NCBI RefSeq assembly: GCF_000195275.1
Contig: NC_015385.1
Span: forward strand, 2,062,501-2,126,500
Direction: 5' to 3'
Origin: Treponema succinifaciens DSM 2489
Lineage (GTDB): Bacteria; Spirochaetota; Spirochaetia; Treponematales; Treponemataceae
Length of the DNA: 64,000 bases
A model generated the notes under the pieces. It was not told where the DNA came from. It ran no database searches and saw only the letters and a list, made by a program, of their open reading frames with translations. Shown here one piece after another: positions 53,803 to 63,479 of the stretch. A program made the translations under genes and the position numbers. How positions within the stretch are numbered: the first letter of the stretch is position 1; each line of letters begins with the position of its first letter.

Positions 53803-54515
53803 TACTTTGCTCCTGTTACCTGTTTTACGATGTTTTCTGCATTCCTGCCTTCTTTTTTTCCGATCAGTTTGCCGACAATCAAAGCCATCTCTTCAAGTTC
53901 TTCTTTGCTGTTTCCGTTTTTGAAGGCTCCCTGAGTGTGTGAAGTAAACATCGGGTTTACATTGCCAAGAGATGCGAGCATTGTCGCTGTGGAAAGTTCC
54001 CTTTCCTTGTCCGAAAGAACGCCCCTGTAAAAAATGTCAGTAAAGAGATGTTCTTTCAGGAAAATATCGGTGGAAGAATTGTAGTCTGTGGAAACCGGAC
54101 GGCTCTGTTTTGCGTTTCTGCCAAAGAGAGAATTGATTTTTTCTCTGCCGTATTCGTATTTTTCAAGATCAGACGGAACTTCTCTTGCTTTCTCACCCCA
54201 TTCAAGATCCTTTCCTTTTTCGTCCGCTTCTTTTACAATCGAAGTCAAAACACCTTCTGCAAGAAGGCTGCGTGGAAAACCTACGTAATCATAAGACTGT
54301 ACGCAGAGTTCTCCAATTTCGTTTACAGAAAGCCCTGCTTCAAGCCCTTCTTCCATTGCCTTTTTTAATCCGTCAAGATTGCTTACTGCAATGTAGGCTG
54401 AAATTTCTACAATGATTTTGCTCCTGCTATCCAATGCCATAGTATCTCCCCTGGATTTTGCGCTTACGCTAAAACAAAATGCCATGCTGATTAGAATTGA
54501 TAAAATTTTCTTCAT
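53802..54515 (-). CDS. Secreted carboxymuconolactone decarboxylase family protein
   Basis: A 237-residue secreted protein: signal peptide ILSILISMAFCFSVSA, two CMD repeats (IVEISAYIAVSNLDGLKKAM and STATMLASLGNVNPMFTSH; GLSVNEIGELCVQSYDYVGFPRS). Start 54515 chosen because AAGGGGG lies 8-15 bases upstream; a longer frame from 54560 exists. Between cupin and hydrolase genes on the same strand. Function unknown; CMD proteins can be peroxidase- or decarboxylase-like. Confidence 0.85.
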   Translation of the reverse strand: MKKILSILISMAFCFSVSAKSRGDTMALDSRSKIIVEISAYIAVSNLDGLKKAMEEGLEAGLSVNEIGELCVQSYDYVGFPRSLLAEGVLTSIVKEADEKGKDLEWGEKAREVPSDLEKYEYGREKINSLFGRNAKQSRPVSTDYNSSTDIFLKEHLFTDIFYRGVLSDKERELSTATMLASLGNVNPMFTSHTQGAFKNGNSKEELEEMALIVGKLIGKKEGRNAENIVKQVTGAK

Positions 54516-54516
54516 A

Positions 54517-55593
54517 TTAAAGCCCCCTTTCCTTAAGCCATTTTTCGATGTGGTCTGCAATTTCCTTGTTGTTTGTTTCCTGGAACATAAAGTGGCTGTT
54601 GCCCGTGATGCCCGCTTTGGGAAGGTCTACCACTGTAGCATCTCCGCCGTCCGCATTGTAGGCTTTTGCAAATTCAATGGCAGTGTCGCGGACATTTTTC
54701 CAAAAGCCCGTGCTCATGATGTTTTCAGGTCCGTTGTCGATGTAGTCGCCGAAGTAGATGACAATAGGAATTTTTGCCGCAAGGAATTTATTGTATTCTT
54801 CGCTTCCAACAACAGGAGTTCCGCCCGGCTCGATTGCAACGATTGCCGCCATGTTCTCGGTGTCGGTCTGCCAGCCCACTCTGCCGCCCTGTGAGTGGGT
54901 GATGTAGATTGATTTTTTGCCTGTCATTGCCTTTGCGTCAGAAAGAACCTTGCTCAAAACAGAGCCGAAAAGTTTTTCATCATAGTCGCCGGTGTTGGGT
55001 GTCATCTGACGAAAAAACTCATCCTGAGCTTCTTCTCCGGCAGGGAAAGCAGAGCCTTCGTAACGCTCTGGAGAGACAAGTCCGATTCTAAAATGTGTGT
55101 ACCATGCCTGGTCTCCCGGCATGTAGGATTTTCCGTCTTCTCCCCATGCGTCAATTCCGCCTGCGCTTGCCATGCGTGAAGTTGAGCCTGCGGAAGCGCG
55201 GCGCGGCTGGTCTACTAAAAATGCAGGGTAGCCTTTGCGAAGGAAAATGTCGCTCCAGCCTTCGCGACCATCAGGCGTTGTCTGCCAGCCGGTTCTGCTC
55301 TGTCCGTAGCCGTGAAGGTAAACAATCGGATTCTTTGTTTTTCCGGCCGGAATCTGATAGAAAGTATTTGCGTGATCAATGTGGGCTGTGTTTCCAGCAC
55401 GAGTCGGGTCGAGCCAGCTTTTTTCCGGCGCATAGTTTCCTGCAACAGGTTCTGTTACACTTCCTCCAGATGTGAACACGCCCTGCTTTTGAATAACAAG
55501 AGCGTCTTTACCTTTTGAACAGCCTGCAAAAGTAAGTGAGGCTGCCATTGCCAGCGCGGCAATTTTTACCGTGTTTGAAATTGTCTTTTTCAT
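54517..55593 (-). CDS. Alpha/beta hydrolase lipoprotein
   Basis: A 358-residue lipoprotein (signal peptide with lipobox SLTFAGC-SK). The fold: HGYGQSRTGW (oxyanion), nucleophile elbow THSQGGRVGW (Ser in GxSxGG), and C-terminal His in GNSHFMFQ. The acid residue may be in YFGDYIDNGPEN. It is likely a secreted esterase of the same module as the cupin and CMD genes. The putative regulator (LysR at 57991) is now separated by the restriction cassette. Confidence 0.88.
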   Translation of the reverse strand: MKKTISNTVKIAALAMAASLTFAGCSKGKDALVIQKQGVFTSGGSVTEPVAGNYAPEKSWLDPTRAGNTAHIDHANTFYQIPAGKTKNPIVYLHGYGQSRTGWQTTPDGREGWSDIFLRKGYPAFLVDQPRRASAGSTSRMASAGGIDAWGEDGKSYMPGDQAWYTHFRIGLVSPERYEGSAFPAGEEAQDEFFRQMTPNTGDYDEKLFGSVLSKVLSDAKAMTGKKSIYITHSQGGRVGWQTDTENMAAIVAIEPGGTPVVGSEEYNKFLAAKIPIVIYFGDYIDNGPENIMSTGFWKNVRDTAIEFAKAYNADGGDATVVDLPKAGITGNSHFMFQETNNKEIADHIEKWLKERGL

Positions 55594-55610
55594 AAGTTTT
55601 CCTCCAGATA

Positions 55611-55677
55611 TTTATGTGTAAGATGCGCAAGGCACGACCGTCTTTCCCGAAAAATCAAGAGTAAGTGTCTTTGCCAT
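55611..55677 (-). pseudogene. Flavodoxin relic
   Basis: ATG at 55677 reads MAKTLTLDFSGKTVVPCAS and stops. It joins the start (MAKTL) and a later part (DFSGKT) of the flavodoxin seen at 58912-59362, so it is an internal-deletion copy. Confidence 0.5.
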
Positions 55678-55743
55678 TTGTTTGATTCTTGTGATTTTTA
55701 ATATAACCTAAGGAATCGTCATTTGAACAATCAAACTTTTTTA

Positions 55744-55770
55744 TCGCAGTATACGTTGCACGCATAGCAA
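55744..55770 (+). repeat. 27-bp direct repeat, left copy (with relic LysR promoter and start)
   Basis: Matches 57944-57970 at 26 of 27 bases. It contains TTGCAC and, 17 bases on, TATATT (55779-55784), a full promoter. Then ATAATATAGACCTACATTTT resembles the first codons of the LysR gene (ATGATAGAAACTTACATCCTT), now lacking its start. Confidence 0.8.
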
Positions 55771-55888
55771 AGCCGTGTTATATTCAAAGCATAATATAGA
55801 CCTACATTTTGTTCGTATTGGAATAGATACTGTAATTTTCCAAAGAAATATGCTATATTTGTAGTGAAATATATTTTTGGGTGGAAAA

Positions 55889-57202
55889 ATGCAGTTTACA
55901 GAATCAATAAAATTTATAGATTTGTTCGCTGGAATTGGTGGAATCCGAAAGGGATTTGAATCAGCCTGCGCAGATTTAGGCATAAAAACTGAATGTGTTT
56001 TTACCTCAGAAATAAAACCCCATGCAGTTGAAGTATTAAAACAAAACCACCCGAATGAAACTGTAAGAGGCGATATTACAAAAATTGAAACAGCAGAAAT
56101 TCCTGATTTTGATTTTCTTTTAGGAGGTTTCCCTTGTCAGGCATTTTCAGCTGCAGGAAAGAGATTGGGCTTTGAAGATACCAGGGGAACTTTATTTTTT
56201 GAAGTAGAAAGGATTCTTCGTGATAAAAAGCCAAAGGGGTTTATTCTTGAAAATGTTGAAGGCTTGGTAAATCATGACAGGCAGAATCCCAAAGATAAAA
56301 TGGGCAGAACCCTTTCAACTATTTTAGAACATTTAACTGCACTGGGGTATAAAGTAAATTGGAAGGTATTAAATGCTAAAAATTTTGGTGTTCCACAGGA
56401 TAGAAAAAGAATTTATATCACAGGTACATATACCGATTTTCCAAACCTGGAAAACTTTGAAACCAATAACGCAAATCTCTCTGATATACTTGAAAAAGGA
56501 TTGCCAGTTTCAAACAGCAAATTTGTAAATCTTGTCCTTTCCAATTATTCTGTAAAACAACTGTACGGAATGTCTATAAAGGATAAACGAGGTGGTAATA
56601 ATAATATTCACAGTTGGGATATTGATTATAAAGGAAAAACAACAAAACAAGAAAAAGAATTCCTAAATCTACTTTTAAAAGAAAGAAGAAAAAAGAAATG
56701 GGCTCAAGAATATGGTATTGATTGGATGGACGGCATGCCTCTTACAATTAGTATGATTAGAACCTTCTATAATGCAGATAATCTTGAAACGATGTTAGAA
56801 GATTTAGTTTCAAAAAAATATCTTAAAAAAGAACATCCGAAAAAGAAAATTGGAAATAAAAGAGTTCAAGATGAAACCTTACCCCTTGGATATAATATTG
56901 TCGCTGGTAAAATGTCTTATGAGGTGGCGAAAGTATTAGACCCAAAAGGTATTGCCCCTACCTTGGTAGCTATGGATATGGAACATCTTTTCGTCGGAGA
57001 TGGTGACGGAATCCGAAAATTGTCATTGCGAGAAGGATTACGACTTTTCGGTTATCCTGATGATTTTAAATTTGATGTTTCATTACAAGACGGATATGAT
57101 TTATTGGGGAATACTGTTGTAGTTCCTGTAATAAAACAAGTTGCATTGCGTGTATTAACAATATTGACAGAGGAAAAAAAGAATGAAAGTGAATGCGCTT
57201 AA
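55889..57202 (+). CDS. DNA (cytosine-5)-methyltransferase
   Basis: A 437-residue Dcm-type enzyme with all key motifs: LFAGIGGIRKGF (SAM), GGFPCQAFSAAGKRLGF (catalytic Cys), LENVEGL (ENV motif), GVPQDRKRIY (QxRxR), and C-terminal LSLREGLRLFGYPDDF and LLGNTVVVPVI. Start at 55889, after GGGTGG; the TTG at 55877 is not preferred. Overlaps the restriction gene by 20 bases. The pair looks like the NgoBV (GGNNCC) system, so protection against that site is predicted. Confidence 0.9.
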   Translation: MQFTESIKFIDLFAGIGGIRKGFESACADLGIKTECVFTSEIKPHAVEVLKQNHPNETVRGDITKIETAEIPDFDFLLGGFPCQAFSAAGKRLGFEDTRGTLFFEVERILRDKKPKGFILENVEGLVNHDRQNPKDKMGRTLSTILEHLTALGYKVNWKVLNAKNFGVPQDRKRIYITGTYTDFPNLENFETNNANLSDILEKGLPVSNSKFVNLVLSNYSVKQLYGMSIKDKRGGNNNIHSWDIDYKGKTTKQEKEFLNLLLKERRKKKWAQEYGIDWMDGMPLTISMIRTFYNADNLETMLEDLVSKKYLKKEHPKKKIGNKRVQDETLPLGYNIVAGKMSYEVAKVLDPKGIAPTLVAMDMEHLFVGDGDGIRKLSLREGLRLFGYPDDFKFDVSLQDGYDLLGNTVVVPVIKQVALRVLTILTEEKKNESECA

Positions 57203-57908
57203 AGTATTTGAAAAATTACTTGATGAAGATAAATTGCTTGAAATTGAAGGACAAATAAAATTCTTTTTGGGTGATGTAGACATAATTGTAAAGCAGAAAG
57301 ATGTTGTCGGAAACATAATACAGGAATGGCTTCAAGGATGGATGGATAAGCGTGGTATAAAATATGCCCTTAATGACAATACTCAAATGCCTCCAGATTT
57401 CTTTTTGAATCCAGACGACAAAACATCTGACTTATTGGAAGTAAAGGCATTCAATCGTTCTGCAAGCCCAGGATTCGATATTGCGGATTTTAGAATGTAT
57501 GAGGAAGAAATAATCGAAAAACCATATATGCTAAATGTAGATTATCTTATTTTTGGGTATGACATGAGCGATAATGGTATTGTGACTATTAAAGATTTGT
57601 GGCTTAAAAAGGTCTGGGAAATTACCCGAAGAATGGATGGTTGGTCTATAAACTTACAAGTAAAACAAGGTGTCGTCCATAAAATCAGACCTGGGGTTTG
57701 GTACAGTGACAGACCTGGTAATATTCCAATGTTTAAAAGTATGGAAGATTTTATCGCCGCAATAGAGGAAGCTGTATATCAAAATCCAAAGACTCATGAG
57801 TCAGCCGCAACTTGGAAAAAGAATTTCATTGATAGTTATAGAAAATTTTATGGTGTAAAACTTGATATACCAAGATGGCAAGAAATTGCATCTAAGTATG
57901 AAGTATAA
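57183..57908 (+). CDS. NgoBV-family restriction endonuclease
   Basis: A 241-residue type II restriction enzyme. It matches the NgoBV/NlaIV family as I remember it: GDVDIIVKQKDVVGN, EWLQGWMDKRGI, PPDFFLNPDDKT, DLLEVKAFNRS (D/E-x-K core), FGYDMSDNGIVTIKDLWL, VYQNPKTH. The family cuts GGNNCC. The start overlaps the methyltransferase by 20 bases. It lies in a cassette between duplicate LysR promoters. Confidence 0.85.
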   Translation: MKVNALKVFEKLLDEDKLLEIEGQIKFFLGDVDIIVKQKDVVGNIIQEWLQGWMDKRGIKYALNDNTQMPPDFFLNPDDKTSDLLEVKAFNRSASPGFDIADFRMYEEEIIEKPYMLNVDYLIFGYDMSDNGIVTIKDLWLKKVWEITRRMDGWSINLQVKQGVVHKIRPGVWYSDRPGNIPMFKSMEDFIAAIEEAVYQNPKTHESAATWKKNFIDSYRKFYGVKLDIPRWQEIASKYEV

Positions 57909-57943
57909 TATCACATAATAAAGTCTCAAATCCGACAAATCAG

Positions 57944-57970
57944 TCGCAGTATACGTTGCACACATAGCAA
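57944..57970 (+). repeat. 27-bp direct repeat, right copy (active LysR promoter)
   Basis: TTGCAC at 57956-57961 with TAAAAT at 57979-57984 (17-base spacer) is the promoter of the LysR gene. It matches the left copy at 26 of 27 bases. Confidence 0.8.
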
Positions 57971-57990
57971 TCTCATGGTAAAATATTAAT

Positions 57991-58842
57991 ATGATAGAAA
58001 CTTACATCCTTCAAAATCTTGTCGCCTTTGCTGACAGTGGAACGCTTGTTGCCGCAAGTGAAATTGTGAATGTAACGCAGCCGTCACTTACGCGTTCTCT
58101 TCAAAAACTGGAAGATATTCTTGGGGTGCGGCTTTTTGACAGGACTAAAAATACAATCTCTTTGAATCAGACCGGCCGACTTGCCGTGGACTATGCCCGC
58201 CGAATTCTTGCGCTTCAAAATGAGATGGAAAATGAGGTGGTGGATTTTTACAGGCGGACGAGGGAAATCAAGGTCGCCTCTATCGCCCCCGCACCCTTGT
58301 GGCATCTGACGGAGCTTTTCAATAAGGCGGTGCCCAAAACAAAAGTGACGGGAAATCTTTGCGAGGAAAACGACAGGCTTTTTTCTGATTTGGAGCATGA
58401 TAAGGCGCAGGTCATCATCACCACGGAAAACAGGGCGGACGAGCGTTTTTATGCCCGAGAATTTTTTGAAGAACATCTGAAGGTCTTTCTGCCCAAAAGC
58501 CATAACCTTGCCAAAAAGAAGTCCGTATCTCTCTCTGACCTTGCAGGAGAAACTTTCATCATGGCTTCCGCACTGGGGTTCTGGACGAATGTGGTAAAAA
58601 GCAAGATTCCAGAAGCAAAGTTCATCGAGCAGGACGATATCACCGACCTCCGCGACATCATCAACCATTCCACCCTCCCGGCCTTCGTGACCGACTTCAC
58701 AGAAAAAACAGGGCACCTTCCGGTATTGGAAAAGTCAAGCCGTGTAGCGGTTTCCATCAGAGATGAGGCGGTGAATGTGCGCTTTTATGCGGTCTGCCGT
58801 GTTGAGATGATGAGGCAATTAAGAGAAGTTTTTTCACTTTAA
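57991..58842 (+). CDS. LysR-family transcriptional regulator
   Basis: A 283-residue regulator with a LysR helix-turn-helix (VAASEIVNVTQPSLTRSLQKL, about residues 16-37) and an effector domain (VASIAPAPLWHL). The promoter -10 is 6 bases before the ATG and there is no ribosome binding site. Before the restriction cassette inserted, it would have been divergent to the hydrolase operon 54517-55593, the same layout as at 20574. Confidence 0.9.
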   Translation: MIETYILQNLVAFADSGTLVAASEIVNVTQPSLTRSLQKLEDILGVRLFDRTKNTISLNQTGRLAVDYARRILALQNEMENEVVDFYRRTREIKVASIAPAPLWHLTELFNKAVPKTKVTGNLCEENDRLFSDLEHDKAQVIITTENRADERFYAREFFEEHLKVFLPKSHNLAKKKSVSLSDLAGETFIMASALGFWTNVVKSKIPEAKFIEQDDITDLRDIINHSTLPAFVTDFTEKTGHLPVLEKSSRVAVSIRDEAVNVRFYAVCRVEMMRQLREVFSL

Positions 58843-58911
58843 GCTGATTGCCCCATGCATCATTCGTCACATCTCAACCTGTTATTTTTGTGATACTCCG
58901 CATTTTTTAAG

Positions 58912-59362
58912 TCATTTTTCTACATCTTTTGAAAGAGAAGAGCCGCCGGAATAATGGCTTGAAAGACCTTCTGTCAGTGTTGCTTTTGGTGCAAGTTTTG
59001 AAATTGCCGTAAGGCTTTGACCGAATCTTCCACCTCAGTGTGAGCAGAATGGCATAATTGTTTTTCCTGAAAAATCATAACGTTGCAATGGGCATTGGAA
59101 TGCTTGCCCACCAGTTTAGATAACCCAAGATTATTGTATCATACTCTGCCCATTTTTTTGAGTCGATTTTTGTTTTGAGAGCAGGGCGAATCTGTTTGTG
59201 CTGGTCGTTTTGGGCCTGATTCAAAACGGTGTTGTAGTCTGTGGAATAGGGGATAACAAGTTCAAGCTCAATGCTGACAAAGCCAGTTTGGCGGGAGATT
59301 TCTTCTGCCAGGTGATGTGTTGAATTGTATACTGAAAAATAAAGAATAAGTGTCTTTGCCAT
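58912..59362 (-). pseudogene. Flavodoxin with a frameshift and a stop
   Basis: From 59362 the frame gives MAKTLILYFSVYNSTHHLAEEI and TIILGYLNWWASIPMPIATL. A one-base shift near 59085 is needed to continue as YDFSGKTIMPFCSH, then a TGA, then GGRFGQSLTAISKLAPKATL to 58912. Both changes would have to be repaired for an ordinary flavodoxin of about 150 residues. It lacks a signal peptide. Confidence 0.8.
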
Positions 59363-59584
59363 TTGTTTGCTCCTTACCAGGGGTCGTGCCCCTATTAGAA
59401 ATGCCGAACTAATGCCTGGTTTTCGTTGAATGTTTTCAGCGTATCACATTTTTGTGAGGGACATTTTATACGGTAATTACGACGAAAAAAAAGCAGTTTC
59501 TATATTTGGTTCTGCATCCGAACATCTCTGTCATCAGCAAGGGCAAGAAATAAGCTGTTTTTCTCTAAAATATGAACATTTCCA

Positions 59585-60863
59585 CAGGGCAAACGCATGT
59601 AAAAACACTTTCTGATAAAATTACAGAAAGTGTGAAATTTTAAAGGAGCCTTAAAACCGTTTGGCGGAACTGGCGGTTTTCCCGAAACCAGATCGTGCGC
59701 TTGCTTAAACTGTCCTGTTTTTTATTCTCCGGTTTTTCTGCTTGGCGTAAGATATTTAATGCAAGACGGCGCATAACTGTCATGTTTTCCGGACTATGAT
59801 CCTTTCGGTGCCTTTTGTAGTCCTCATTGAAAGTCATATCAAGACACCAGTGAAGGCGGTTTTCAATTCCCCAGTGTAGGCGAATTGATTTTTTCACAAG
59901 TTCAATGTTATCAAGTGAAGTTAGAAAAAACCTGATGTCTGTGGAAGTTTTTCCATTTACAGTCCGTTCTTCCCGTGCCATGGCAACAGCCTTAAGTCCC
60001 GGCCACTCATCTTTATTCTCCAGCCACGACAGGTTCGTGCACAGGTAATACTGCCTGTTTTCAATTCGTCCATGGTCAGGATTACATTCCTTTTCGCTTT
60101 TTATAACTCCGTATTTTGCAAGCTCCTTTTCATCCATAGAGAAAAAGTCTTTTACGGCTTCGTGTGTCGTGCTTTGATTTCCTTTCAAAGAAAGAACATA
60201 GTCTGCTTTTTTTTCCTTAATTTTCTCGCAGATTTTTTTCTGGCAGCCCATTGCATCGATTGTGATTATCATTCCCCTTATATCAATCAGTTCCAGAAGC
60301 TCAGGAATTGCAGTGATTTCATTTGACTTTTCATCTGTCTTTACCTGCCCAAGAATGAGGGACAGTTCATCTGCCCATGCACTTACAATGTGAATTCCCT
60401 TTGCTCCCGTGACCTTGTTTGAGCCGCACATCGTCTTTCCGTCGATGGCAACAATTGTTCTGTCCGGTTCAATTTTTACTTTCTCGTAAATTCCATGAGC
60501 CCACTTTATAAAAACTTTCTCGATTTTATCTGCGTTCACATTTCTGAAAACCCGGAGAATTGTGTCGGCACTTGGCGGACCGAACTCAAACTTCACCAGC
60601 CCCTTGATGGACTCTTCCGCTTCCTCCGCCCATTCAGCTATGTGCTCAATGTCCTTGATGCCGCTTAGCAGCCCGAACAAAACCAGCAGGAAAATATCAG
60701 CCAGTTCAAACTTCCTGCACCTTTTTACTCTAAAATCGTCTATTTCTTCCAGACTTTCTCTTAAAAGCATAATTCCACCCAAGGGGAATTTTACCATTTT
60801 GTGCATTTTTTAAATAGTAGTTTAGAGATTTAAAACAAAAAATTTTTACATGCGTTTGCCCTG
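59585..60863. mobile_element. ISAs1-family insertion sequence
   Basis: Bounded by perfect 21-bp inverted repeats (cagggcaaacgcatgtaaaa-a at 59585-59605 and its reverse complement at 60843-60863); total 1279 bp with a full transposase gene. No matching target duplication is seen at the edges. It lies next to a decayed flavodoxin gene. Confidence 0.9.
59640..60770 (-). CDS. ISAs1-family transposase
   Basis: A 376-residue DDE transposase: VAIDGKTMCGS (first Asp), ITIDAMGCQK (second Asp), KKSIRLHWGIENRLHWCLDMTF with the third catalytic Glu, and the ISAs1-type HGRIENRQ. Start at 60770 after GGTGG; a longer frame from 60806 is possible. Intact, so the element may be active. Ends 35 bases inside the inverted repeat. 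Confidence 0.92.
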   Translation of the reverse strand: MLLRESLEEIDDFRVKRCRKFELADIFLLVLFGLLSGIKDIEHIAEWAEEAEESIKGLVKFEFGPPSADTILRVFRNVNADKIEKVFIKWAHGIYEKVKIEPDRTIVAIDGKTMCGSNKVTGAKGIHIVSAWADELSLILGQVKTDEKSNEITAIPELLELIDIRGMIITIDAMGCQKKICEKIKEKKADYVLSLKGNQSTTHEAVKDFFSMDEKELAKYGVIKSEKECNPDHGRIENRQYYLCTNLSWLENKDEWPGLKAVAMAREERTVNGKTSTDIRFFLTSLDNIELVKKSIRLHWGIENRLHWCLDMTFNEDYKRHRKDHSPENMTVMRRLALNILRQAEKPENKKQDSLSKRTIWFRENRQFRQTVLRLL

Positions 60864-60991
60864 CCTTCCGCATCCTTAACGCTTGGCTTACAAACACAAA
60901 AGCCGTACCAACATACGCTGATACGGCTTAACAGAGAATGACAACTGTTCCTAGTAGGGAATAAGTGCTATGTTTAAAACCTTTAACCCAT

Positions 60992-61246
60992 TTATGTTAA
61001 ATATATTTCAGGAATGAACAAAGCAACTCTGTCATCGGGATTGTTTACAACTTCAAACATTCCATAGCTGACAGCTTTTTTTGCTTTAATTTGTTGTTTA
61101 CATTTAGGGCAGTCAATTATATCCCGACTTCCACTGTTTGTATGATAAGACATTACAACTTCTTTACAGTTAGGACAAAGTAAATAGCATTTGTTAGGTG
61201 ATTTTCCCCAATTTGCTCCTGTATTGTTTGTATTATTCAATGCCAT
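60992..61246 (-). CDS. Zinc-ribbon hypothetical protein
   Basis: An 84-residue protein with two CxxC pairs (CYLLCPNCKEVV and DCPKCKQQI), a zinc ribbon. Charged C-terminal end. Start 61246 follows GGGAG. Function unknown; it may be a small regulator. Confidence 0.65.
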   Translation of the reverse strand: MALNNTNNTGANWGKSPNKCYLLCPNCKEVVMSYHTNSGSRDIIDCPKCKQQIKAKKAVSYGMFEVVNNPDDRVALFIPEIYLT

Positions 61247-61325
61247 AAAATATCACTCCCTATTGCCTTATATCTTGCAACTGCCCCGCACCGTATATTT
61301 TTAAGATGCAGGGATATATAGAATA

Positions 61326-63455
61326 TTAATTCTTCTTTTCTACACGGAATGTATAATCGCTAACTTTTTCCCAAAGATTTTTGCAACCCTCCACTTTCCC
61401 TATATATCTAAACTCAACAAAACCGGGAGCTGCTTCTACGACTTTTTCAATTCTAGAAGGGACCCTTAAAGATTCGTTCAGACAATATCCGTTAGCTTTT
61501 TTGTTCATACTGTACTTTTCCCATTTTTTGTCTTTTTCAGTCGGAACAGTTCCCCAGTCATCGGGATTCGTTGACTTGTTTATGGTGTACACGGGTGTAA
61601 GCCCTGCGGCAATGCTCAGTTTGTTGCAGAAAACCATGATTTCATAAAAACTTATGTTGGTTACGGGATAAAGCGGATTCTGTCTTTTGCTCGGATTATA
61701 TCCCATAAGTTTCTCGAACAAATACTGCGTGACTTCGTAATTCGATAGTTTATGCTTCTTATTATCACTATCACCTCCCAACTGCGAAACATACTGATAA
61801 TCAACCAATATAGAAGCATAATCCTTTGGCTCTGGGCTGATTTTTGCAAGCATATCGGCAATTTTCTTTGCCTCGGCGTCAGCCTTTGCTTTTGCTTCTG
61901 CGGCAAGTCTTTCTTCAAGGGCTTTTTTTTCGGATTCAGTTACAGGGCGATAAAAGCACCTTTCTGTATAATCGGAAATTTCTCTGTGATTTTGTTTACA
62001 CCACCCTTCTTTGAACTCTGTTCCTTCGATTTTTCCAAGTATTTTTATGAAGTCTACACAGTCCCTAAAGTATTCTCTCTCAATCGGCAGAGGTATTTTA
62101 TAGATATTTTTGTTATTTACTTCCCAGCTACTAACCATACCTTGTAGTTCCAATTCTTCTGTTAAAATGCAAAATTGTTCGCTGTCATCTACAATTCCAA
62201 TAAAACCTTTATTTCTGAATGTGGTCATTACGGCTGTTTCTATGGCAACATCATTTGGGGTATAACTTTCGTTGAAGATTTTTTCTAATTTACTTTCATT
62301 CATTCCCTTATAAGCTTTTGTTTTAGAACTTGGTTTAAGATTAAAAGCCGGCAATTCAGCCGTAATTTTTGCTTTAGTCTCAGAATCTATTTTTTTTCTG
62401 TTTTGATTATACTCTGTTTGTGTTGAATTTGGATTGAGTGTAAATGTATCGATTATGATGCTGAATTTTCCCTCATCCATTATCTTTACATCGGATGCTG
62501 CAATGCCAGATATTTTTTGATTACAACTAACACTGAGATCGCTCTGTCCATATTTTTTTATATCTGGATACATGTAGCTCGCCTTATCCATCTTGCCGAT
62601 TGTTCTTCCGTTTTCATCATCGATATGGAACTGAATTTTAATAGCTGATTCCCATTCGATGCAGCTAAAATTTCCTCCATAGAGATTTTTACCTTCTTCA
62701 AGGACAGCTCTGTTTAAAACGCTCCATGCAGGCATTGTAACTGTTGATATCTTCCCTTGTGGAGTATATACTCTAAAATCTTGGTTTTGAAAACTATGTA
62801 TTGCAAAAATCGAAGGTCTCTTTAATTTTACCTCTTCACCATAGTATACTTCATAGGGATCTCTTTTATCTTTAGAATAATCCCATGTGTAAGTAACTAC
62901 AGGAATGGTAGAAGAATCTTTGAAGATAGATACTGTAGGCCACATTCCAGGTATTTCTACCCAGTCTTTTCTTCGTGATTTATCAAGTCCTTTAACAGCT
63001 GCATATATATATTCAAATTTTGGTGTTGTCCTTTGAAATACACCAAAATCATAGGTTGCAGTGCGGGTTTTCATATCAAGAGCATCTTTTTTATAAGTGA
63101 ATGAAAGTGCATAAATTTCGCTTACATGTTCGTTCCAATAGATTTCATAATCCTTGCAGAGTGAAACCCAGCCGTCATAAAGAGAAAAATCATCGAAAGT
63201 TCCAATCCCTGGGTTTCCTTCTTGCAATGCTTTTGTTATTTTTAAAAATGCTTCATAAGCTTCCGTACCGTTTCGTTTTTCTTCGGCTTCCATAGCATCC
63301 CAGTAAGCACCCATTGCGTGTACCCACTGACCTTTTTCCTCATAGGCTTTGCCTTCTGCAAGCAGCTTGTCATACTGGGCTTTGTCCGCAAATACGAACG
63401 ATGTTCCCAGAACCAGTGCAGCTAGAACTGCAACTATGTTTTTTATTCGTTTCAT
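61326..63455 (-). CDS. Secreted Treponema family protein with SUMF1-like C-terminus
   Basis: A 709-residue exported protein. Signal peptide (NIVAVLAALVLGTSFVFA), TPR-like N-terminal region paralogous to 34754-35851 (YDKLLAEGKAYEEKGQW, MGAYWDAME, EGNPGIGTFDDF), a beta-rich middle, and a C-terminal formylglycine-generating-enzyme-like domain (NYEVTQYLFEKLMGYNPS, PVTNISFYEIMVFCNKLS). The SUMF1 part is short and its catalytic cysteines are not clear, so it may be a ligand-binding relic. Start 63455 follows GGAGG. Confidence 0.8.
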   Translation of the reverse strand: MKRIKNIVAVLAALVLGTSFVFADKAQYDKLLAEGKAYEEKGQWVHAMGAYWDAMEAEEKRNGTEAYEAFLKITKALQEGNPGIGTFDDFSLYDGWVSLCKDYEIYWNEHVSEIYALSFTYKKDALDMKTRTATYDFGVFQRTTPKFEYIYAAVKGLDKSRRKDWVEIPGMWPTVSIFKDSSTIPVVTYTWDYSKDKRDPYEVYYGEEVKLKRPSIFAIHSFQNQDFRVYTPQGKISTVTMPAWSVLNRAVLEEGKNLYGGNFSCIEWESAIKIQFHIDDENGRTIGKMDKASYMYPDIKKYGQSDLSVSCNQKISGIAASDVKIMDEGKFSIIIDTFTLNPNSTQTEYNQNRKKIDSETKAKITAELPAFNLKPSSKTKAYKGMNESKLEKIFNESYTPNDVAIETAVMTTFRNKGFIGIVDDSEQFCILTEELELQGMVSSWEVNNKNIYKIPLPIEREYFRDCVDFIKILGKIEGTEFKEGWCKQNHREISDYTERCFYRPVTESEKKALEERLAAEAKAKADAEAKKIADMLAKISPEPKDYASILVDYQYVSQLGGDSDNKKHKLSNYEVTQYLFEKLMGYNPSKRQNPLYPVTNISFYEIMVFCNKLSIAAGLTPVYTINKSTNPDDWGTVPTEKDKKWEKYSMNKKANGYCLNESLRVPSRIEKVVEAAPGFVEFRYIGKVEGCKNLWEKVSDYTFRVEKKN

Positions 63456-63479
63456 TTTTACCTCCATTTGAAACTTTTT

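Noticed and set aside
59585-60863. Target-site duplication at the ISAs1 ends
   Set aside because: Flanking bases (ACATTTCCA and CCTTCCGCA) do not match, so no duplication is claimed.
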